DNA of 64,000 nt from Sipunculus nudus (Eukaryota > Annelida > Sipuncula > Golfingiida > Sipunculidae): the NCBI GenBank assembly GCA_026874595.1, contig CM049306.1, forward strand, positions 65,354,019 through 65,418,018, in the 5' to 3' direction. Of the stretch, positions 58,001 to 64,000 are shown one piece after another. A program made the position numbers and the translations under genes. The notes beneath the pieces are model-generated. The model was not told the origin of the DNA. It saw only the letters and a program-made list of their open reading frames with translations, and did no database searches. Positions within the stretch are counted from its first letter, which is position 1; the number at the start of each line of letters is the position of its first letter.

Positions 58001-58782
58001 AGATACGACTATTAGTCACAAAGATATGAAGAAAAAACCGTTTTGAGAAGTTTTGATGACCTTGACCTTGACCTTTGACCTATTTTGACCAAAAACAATA
58101 GGGCACCTGGAAATTTATTTCTCCATAATCTCTGAAAATTTCAAGGTGATTGTGGCAAAATTGTGGCCAGGAGAGTGCAGACAAACAAACAAAAAGACAG
58201 ACAAACAGACTAGACGACCAGAGGTCGAACGCTTGCCGGAAGCGGAAATAAGAAAGTCAAACTAGTAGACAACATACAGCAGACAGTCAGGTTACATTTG
58301 GAACTGGTCAAATGAATTACCCCAATTATGGCTGAAACAGAAGCACAATTTTGTGTGGTTATGCTGATTTTCAAAAGTCGCAGATGAGTAGACAGACAAA
58401 CAGACAGGCAGACGGGAAAAAAAAATCCATGTGAAGGCCATGTACTCCTGTCATGGAGAATAGAAAACAGTCTATTAGAATAAAACTCCATATTTTGAAT
58501 TTCAAGAAAAAGAAGAATATAATTGTAACGTATATTAAGTCACCATTGTAATTGAAGAATATGACAGTGTCCCCACGAGGATAAACGCATTAATCTAGTT
58601 TCAGATGCTGCAATGAATGTTGTGACACTGTTTATGGTTTTAAAGATAACACATTATGGCACAATAATGATTGCTTCAGCCTCATCTAGCGGCTATTTTC
58701 TAAAAGGAAAAAAATAAGTTCCCAGATATTTTTTTTATTATATGTATTTGATGTATAATTATATTTAACCCCTGCAGAATAT

Positions 58783-59703
58783 GACTCTTTATGTTAGCTT
58801 TCCAAGTGCTAGCAAATTTTTCCGGTCAATGGTTACCATGGTAACGTATTTTTGGGGGGAAATCAGAAAATTCGAAAAATTCCCTCCAAATTTCTCATTT
58901 TTTAAGTTAGAGAGGTTTAGTTTTTTGCATTGTGTAGCATTTGATATGCTCTATGGAAAATTAATAGAAGTCTCGCAAAATCTCGTGCCATTTGTCGTCA
59001 AATGAGACTTTTCGAGATTTCATTAAATACGATTTAGAGGTGGCACTTTTACAGCTAAGGTTCTGAAAGTGACATATTTTCTGTTTTTCTGTATTATCTC
59101 GAACTTGTTTTTTTCATTTTTCGAAAAAAGCCACCAGGGGGCGTGGTACAGGAAACACTACAACTTTTCATTTTTCCGCAATATCTAAAAAAATATTAAG
59201 CATATAACATTTTTTTTTGTCGCATCCTAAACTAGGATCATTGGCTTATTCCTTTGTACATATAGGCTTGTGCCGCTTGTTACCAAATCTTAGGGTTAAA
59301 TTTGACAATCTGAAAACATGATGTTTTTGGCTTTTATCTCTGTTAATATTTATGCTACAAGGGTGAAGTTTTTTGTATAAGGCAGCATTCTCTTGGTTCC
59401 GTTTATCGTCAAACGAGAAATTACGAGATTTTAAACAAATATCTGTATCTCAGCTATTTTAATGCTACAAGGGTCTAGTTTTTATTGTTCTAGGATTTTT
59501 TAGTAGATCAAAGTGACACAAGTGAATATCTCGTCAAATCTCGCACCATTTGTCGTCAAACGAGAACAGAGGATCATTTAAACAAATGCCTATAATGCTG
59601 TCATTTTTTACACTACAGACATATAGTTTTCAGCATGTGACAGCGTCTGACACTCTCAGTCATATAATGTGATTATATAGCAATTCCCGTCAAATCTCGC
59701 CTG
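58783..59703 (-). repeat. Inverted X-unit segment, locus 2 copy
   Basis: Copy of 17,354-18,274, with GCCACCAGGGGGCGTGG at about 59,130. Its direct-orientation partner is 55,077-56,042. Confidence 0.85.
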
Positions 59704-60041
59704 TATAATTAAAATTTAACCCCTGCCCCCAAACTGCTAAACCATGGATCCGCCCATATTTTGACACACCCAACTTCAAAATCGGGGATCCGTCCCTGGT
59801 TTGAAAGATTTGCCAGTGGTAACTGGTAACACAAGTAGCCGCACAAGGGGACACAATGAAAATAACAGGTGTGTTCAATTCAAATGTAGCGGCTTTTGTC
59901 CTCTATTCAATGCTGCTTTGTGAAATTCATGGACGACCGCCCACGCCAACTTGCAACTGTAATGGCCTTGCCGGCACTTACCGGTCAACCCTGAAGCCAC
60001 TTCTGCTCACGGCAATTGGATGTATCTTCATCATTTGATAA
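59704..60041 (+). repeat. S unit copy with ORF 59856-60038
   Basis: Copy of 18,275-18,612, again interrupted by the foreign element. Confidence 0.6.
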
Positions 60042-61923
60042 ACAAGGGACCTATGGGTCACTGTGCTCAGCTGACGTTAACCTTGAAGGTGAAAATCTAA
60101 AATAATATCTAATGGAGATAAAGTGTAAGAGGTAATAAAGGCCATGGTTGGTTTATATGATTGGTTTGTATTGATGAGCAAGAAATTGTTGCAAAAAATA
60201 TTTTGTGACCTGACCATGTGTTTCCTAATGTTGAAACTAAAGCATGTGAGCAGTTTGTGAACAAATGACCTGTACTATTACCATGATCATTAGTTGGTTT
60301 TTCAATTAACTGTTGACATTTCAGTAGTTTACACATTTGTTCAATTGAATCTATTTTTTTGTATAATATATATTATTGAATATATATGTATTTTATTTAT
60401 GAAATGTATACAGTTGAAATATAGCTAATTAACAACATAAAACAGGGCAAACAAAGCCTGATCTCAAATTCTGCTGAGGCAGGAAAATAATGAAGAAATG
60501 TTTGTATTAAATCCTAATTTTTTTATCACATCAATTATTTTCTAATTTAAGTTTATATTTCTATACATTTCCAATTTAACATATATATCTGAATATAAAA
60601 GTTGATTCATAATTCTCAATTGCATCATCATAAATCTCGATCTTGTCAGATAACACCACATCATGCATACAAATGTTTATTTATTTTTTACCACAAAAAT
60701 ATATCTTTTAAATCTGCAAAACAATAAATATCTAAAAATAATACTTGATTTAGATTTCACAATTTTTAATTGTGTCTTTATTTATCCATAATGTACTTCA
60801 TATTTTATAATAATTAAAGCATACTGATGGGTTCCTTTATATTTGTTAAAATCATTTAAAAGAAAATTGATTTCTTTAAAAATGCTACATTACACAACAT
60901 TGCATCTTCTGGATTACACCTTGAATTATTTTTTCAAGGAAAGTTTTTGCATATCGGAGTGGAAACAGCATTACAATTAAGGAGATACAGTGAAAACAAT
61001 AACAATTACTGCATAACACTTGGTGGGTTGGGTTTTCTGGGGGGGGGGGTGATTGGGGTGTCGATATGAGAATAACTGTACACCTGTAACAGCACAGCAG
61101 GGGATCTCCCCCAGTGACTGTAACAAATCAGAAACCCTGGCATAGCTGACTTCCAGTGACCTGGAGTGGGACCCTGCATCTGTAATCAAAGCAAGTGACT
61201 ACAGAAAAAAAATCAATAACTATCTTAATTTTCAAGCTTTTATTTCCAAATTTCAGATTTAGACAAACTAAATATTTATGTTAACATGCTGTGAAAATTA
61301 AATCAATGGTGCTTACAGGAAAAAAACGTGCCATGGTCAAAGTTGGGCAAAATTTAAGGTACTGATTTTTTTTTATGCTAATAACTTAAAAAATTTACAA
61401 AATTCAGATCTAATTTTGGGTAAACAATTGAATCTTAATTAAACATAGTTATATACTTGAAAAAGTAGACTCTAGTTTCAAAATTTTTTATGTTAAGTGA
61501 GTTATTATTTTTCCTGATTTTTTACAAAGTCCAATATGTTTGGGCCCACAACTTAAAGAATTTATACTTTAGAGACTTAATTTCTGGCATGTACATAGGA
61601 ACTATATAGAGGAATATTTATGGTAAATATGAGGAAAAACAGATGAGTGGTTTTGATATGAGGCAGTCCTGAAGTGTGAAAATAGGATTTTAATAAAAAA
61701 TTGAGGTTTTTCCTTAATTTCTCAAAGGAACGAAGTCCCAAAGACCCAGTTTTCGGCTTGGTAGGAGATCTTGGGGACATCTAACATTATGGTGAATTTT
61801 GGATTCCTAGGTCTTACGGTTTCAAAACGTGCCACATCTACGGACGGACGGACGGACAGACGGACGGACGACGGACAATGGACCACGACTATAGCTCAGA
61901 TGACTTATAGTCAGCTGAGCTAA
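60042..61923 (+). mobile_element. Non-autonomous element, locus 2 copy
   Basis: Inverted repeats at 60065-60075 and 61910-61920. It differs from the locus 1 copy by two fewer G in the G run, one fewer ACGG unit and few substitutions (for example AAAAACAG versus AAAAATAG near 61,638). The insertion therefore predates the duplication. Confidence 0.75.
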
Positions 61924-63125
61924 AAACGAGGCGATATTTGACGAGAAATGCTATATAAACACATAATGTGACTGAAAGTGTGAGACGCTGTCACATGCTG
62001 AAAACTATATGTCTGTAGTGTAAAATATGACAGCATTATAGGCATTTGTTTAAATGGTCCCCTGTTCTCGTTTGACGACAGATGGTGCGAGATTTGACGA
62101 AATATTCACTTGTGTCACTTTAATCTACTTAAACATCCTGGAACAATAACAAACTAGACTCTTGTAGCATATAAATAGCCGAGATACAGATATTCGTTTA
62201 AAATCTCGAATTTCTCGTTTGGTGGGAGATGATGCGAGATTGGGCGAGATTTGCAATTCATTCATATTAAGCTCTAAAATAGCTACCAAATGCAGAAAAC
62301 AACTGCTCTTTAGCTTAAAAGGTGATCAGGTTATAAGCATTTCTGTGAAATCTCGTAATTTCTCGTTTGACGAAAAACCGAGCGAGATTTGACGAGATTT
62401 GCAACTGAATGACTTAGAACCAAGGGAATGTTGCCTTATGCAAAACACTTGACCCTTGTAGCATAAATATTTACAGAGATAAAAGCCAAAAACATCATGT
62501 TTTCAGATTGTCAAGTTTTACCCCAAAATTTGGTAACCATGGTAACCGCAGCACAAGGCTATATGTACGAAGGAATAAGGCAATGATCCTAGTTTAAGAT
62601 GCGACCAAAAAAATTGTTATATGCTTAATATTTTTTTAGATATTGCGGGAAAATGATAAGTTCTGGTGTTTCCAGTACCACGCCCCCTGGTGGCTTTTTT
62701 CGAAAAATGAAAAAACAAGTTTGAGATAATACAGAAAAACAGAAAATATGTCACTTTCAGAATCTTAGCTGTAAAACTGCCACCTCTAAATCGTATTTAA
62801 TAAAATCTCGAAAAGTCTCATTTGACGACAAATGGCACGAGATTTTGCGAGACTTGCATTAATTTTGCATAGAACCTATAAAACGCTACACAATGCAGAA
62901 AACTAGACCTCTCTATCTTAAAAAATGAGAAATTTGGAAGGAAATTTTCGAATTTTCTGATTTTCCCCCAAAAATACGTTACCATGGTAACCATTGACGG
63001 GGAAAATGTGCTAGCACTTGGAAAGCTAACATTAAGAGGAATAAAATGAGCTACAGATTATGCGGCTGCGATTATTATTGACGAAGATATGAAGAAAATA
63101 AAGATTTTAGGTTTTTTGGTGACAC

Positions 63126-63531
63126 TGACCTTGACCTTTGACCGATCATGACCAAAAACAATAGGCTCCGAGGAGAAAAGATCTTACACTTAGTGCATAA
63201 GTTTCAGAGCGATTGCTTAAAAACTGTGGCCTGTAGCGCGTGTACATACAGACAAACAAACAGACAGACAGACAGACAAACAAACAAACAAACAAACATA
63301 CGCGGGTGATCAACATGCTTGCGAAAATCGAAGATTTCCGGCAAGCAACAAACAAACAAACATACGGAACTGACCAACATACTTGCCGAAATCTTTGATT
63401 CCGGCAAGTAACAAACAAACATACGGAACTGACCAACATACTTGCGAAAATCGAAGATTTCCGGCAAGTAACAAACAGACATCCGCGACTGACCAACCAG
63501 CTTGCGAAAATCGAACATTCCGGCAAGCAAT
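63126..63531 (+). repeat. Tail with four minisatellite copies, locus 2
   Basis: Copy of 21,703-22,108 with no copy-number change, although such arrays are usually unstable. This supports a very recent duplication or allelic origin. Confidence 0.85.
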
Positions 63532-64000
63532 AAAGTTGTGACTGTGCCTCCAACATGTATGATCATAGATGGGGCCCGGAGAGGCCGTCACGCACCGCTG
63601 CACACGCCGGCCGCCCACCGTAAGGACCCTGCCGGCACTTGCGGCGACGGCACGTGACTTCGCGGTTTGGTGAAACACGGCGCGAGATTTGACGAGACTT
63701 ACAATGCGACCCCTGAATGTGACTGCGAGTGTCAGCCGCTATCCGGCGCTGCAAGCCATGTGTCTGTAGCGTAAAAAATGACAGAATTATAGGCATTTCT
63801 TTGAATGGTCACGTGTTCTCGTTTCACGAGAAACGGCGCGAGATATGACGAGACTTGCAATTGAACGGCTTAGAACTAGAGGGATGCTGTCTAACGCCAA
63901 AAACCCGACCTTTCTATCGCAAATATCAACAGAGATAGAAGCTGGAAAACTCCGAATTTTCAGATTGTCAAGTTTTACCCCAAAATTTGGTAACCATGGT

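Larger units (their letters stand above)
51022..64000. repeat. Duplication block D3, right copy (runs off the window)
   Basis: Copy of 9,593-22,577 with tails at 51622-51645, 53833-53850, 56129-56146, 58057-58080 and 63126-63143, L units near 51,762, 53,986 and 58,209, the inverted X segment at 58,783-59,703, R array 56,311-57,715 and the final G unit near 63,570. Equivalents of 22,578-29,055 would lie beyond the window. Confidence 0.95.

Overview
This 64 kb window is repetitive metazoan DNA with no protein-coding gene, rRNA or tRNA that I can support. Signs of a eukaryotic genome are the long AT-rich repeats, many tetranucleotide tracts (CAGA, CAAA, ACGG), homopolymer runs and high-copy modules that share no lasting reading frame. 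CAGA/CAAA/ACGG tails and a short element ending in ACGG repeats plus a hairpin remind me of bivalve or other mollusc repeats. The organism call (marine invertebrate, mollusc favoured) is inference only.

Nearly everything is assembled from a small kit of modules, named here: AT unit (205-214 bp), S unit (about 320 bp, holding a 60-67 codon ORF), X unit (0.45-1.2 kb, with CGAG dyads, a CCATGGTAAC palindrome and a CTCF-like core), T unit or tail (tandem TGACCT half-sites, then an AACAATAGG box, then CAGA/CAAA microsatellite and often a hairpin minisatellite), G unit (about 150 bp, GC- and CpG-rich), L unit (about 320 bp linker after some tails), R unit (about 330 bp, each with a GCGCCCCCTAGCGG-type core) and H unit (1,274 bp).

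Large-scale layout: locus 1 (1-29,055) and locus 2 (29,056 to beyond 64,000) are two almost identical copies in direct tandem. 1-5,760 matches 29,056-34,815 (offset 29,055). 5,761 to about 9,592 matches 45,274 to about 49,105 (offset 39,513). About 9,593-22,577 matches about 51,022-64,000 (offset 41,429, drifting to 41,423 at homopolymer and ACGG runs). Locus 2 therefore carries two segments that locus 1 lacks. One is 10,458 bp (34,816-45,273) whose junction lies in the CAGA/CAAA tract. The other is 1,916 bp (49,106-51,021), explained by a homologous crossover between tandem R-unit arrays. This is either a very recent macrosatellite duplication or two haplotypes placed end to end by an assembler.

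The 10.5 kb segment holds about 2 kb of apparently single-copy sequence (35,060-37,060, with a degraded coding-like stretch and a MITE-like inverted repeat), a nine-monomer 365 bp satellite with 730 bp higher-order structure (37,085-40,440), and a tandem pair of H units (40,918-43,465). A 1.9 kb foreign element with 11 bp subterminal inverted repeats and a terminal palindrome sits at 18,613-20,500, copied at 60,042-61,923.

The most interesting property is motif syntax. Across the window the modules carry, in constant order, CTCF-like cores (several dozen, almost all in one orientation, spaced about 330 bp in R arrays), RFX/X-box palindromes (GTTACCATGGTAAC) and 29 clusters of nuclear-receptor half-sites (TGACCTTGACCTTTGACC type). 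Whether any protein binds them is untested. The sequence shows the motifs and their regular arrangement, not function.
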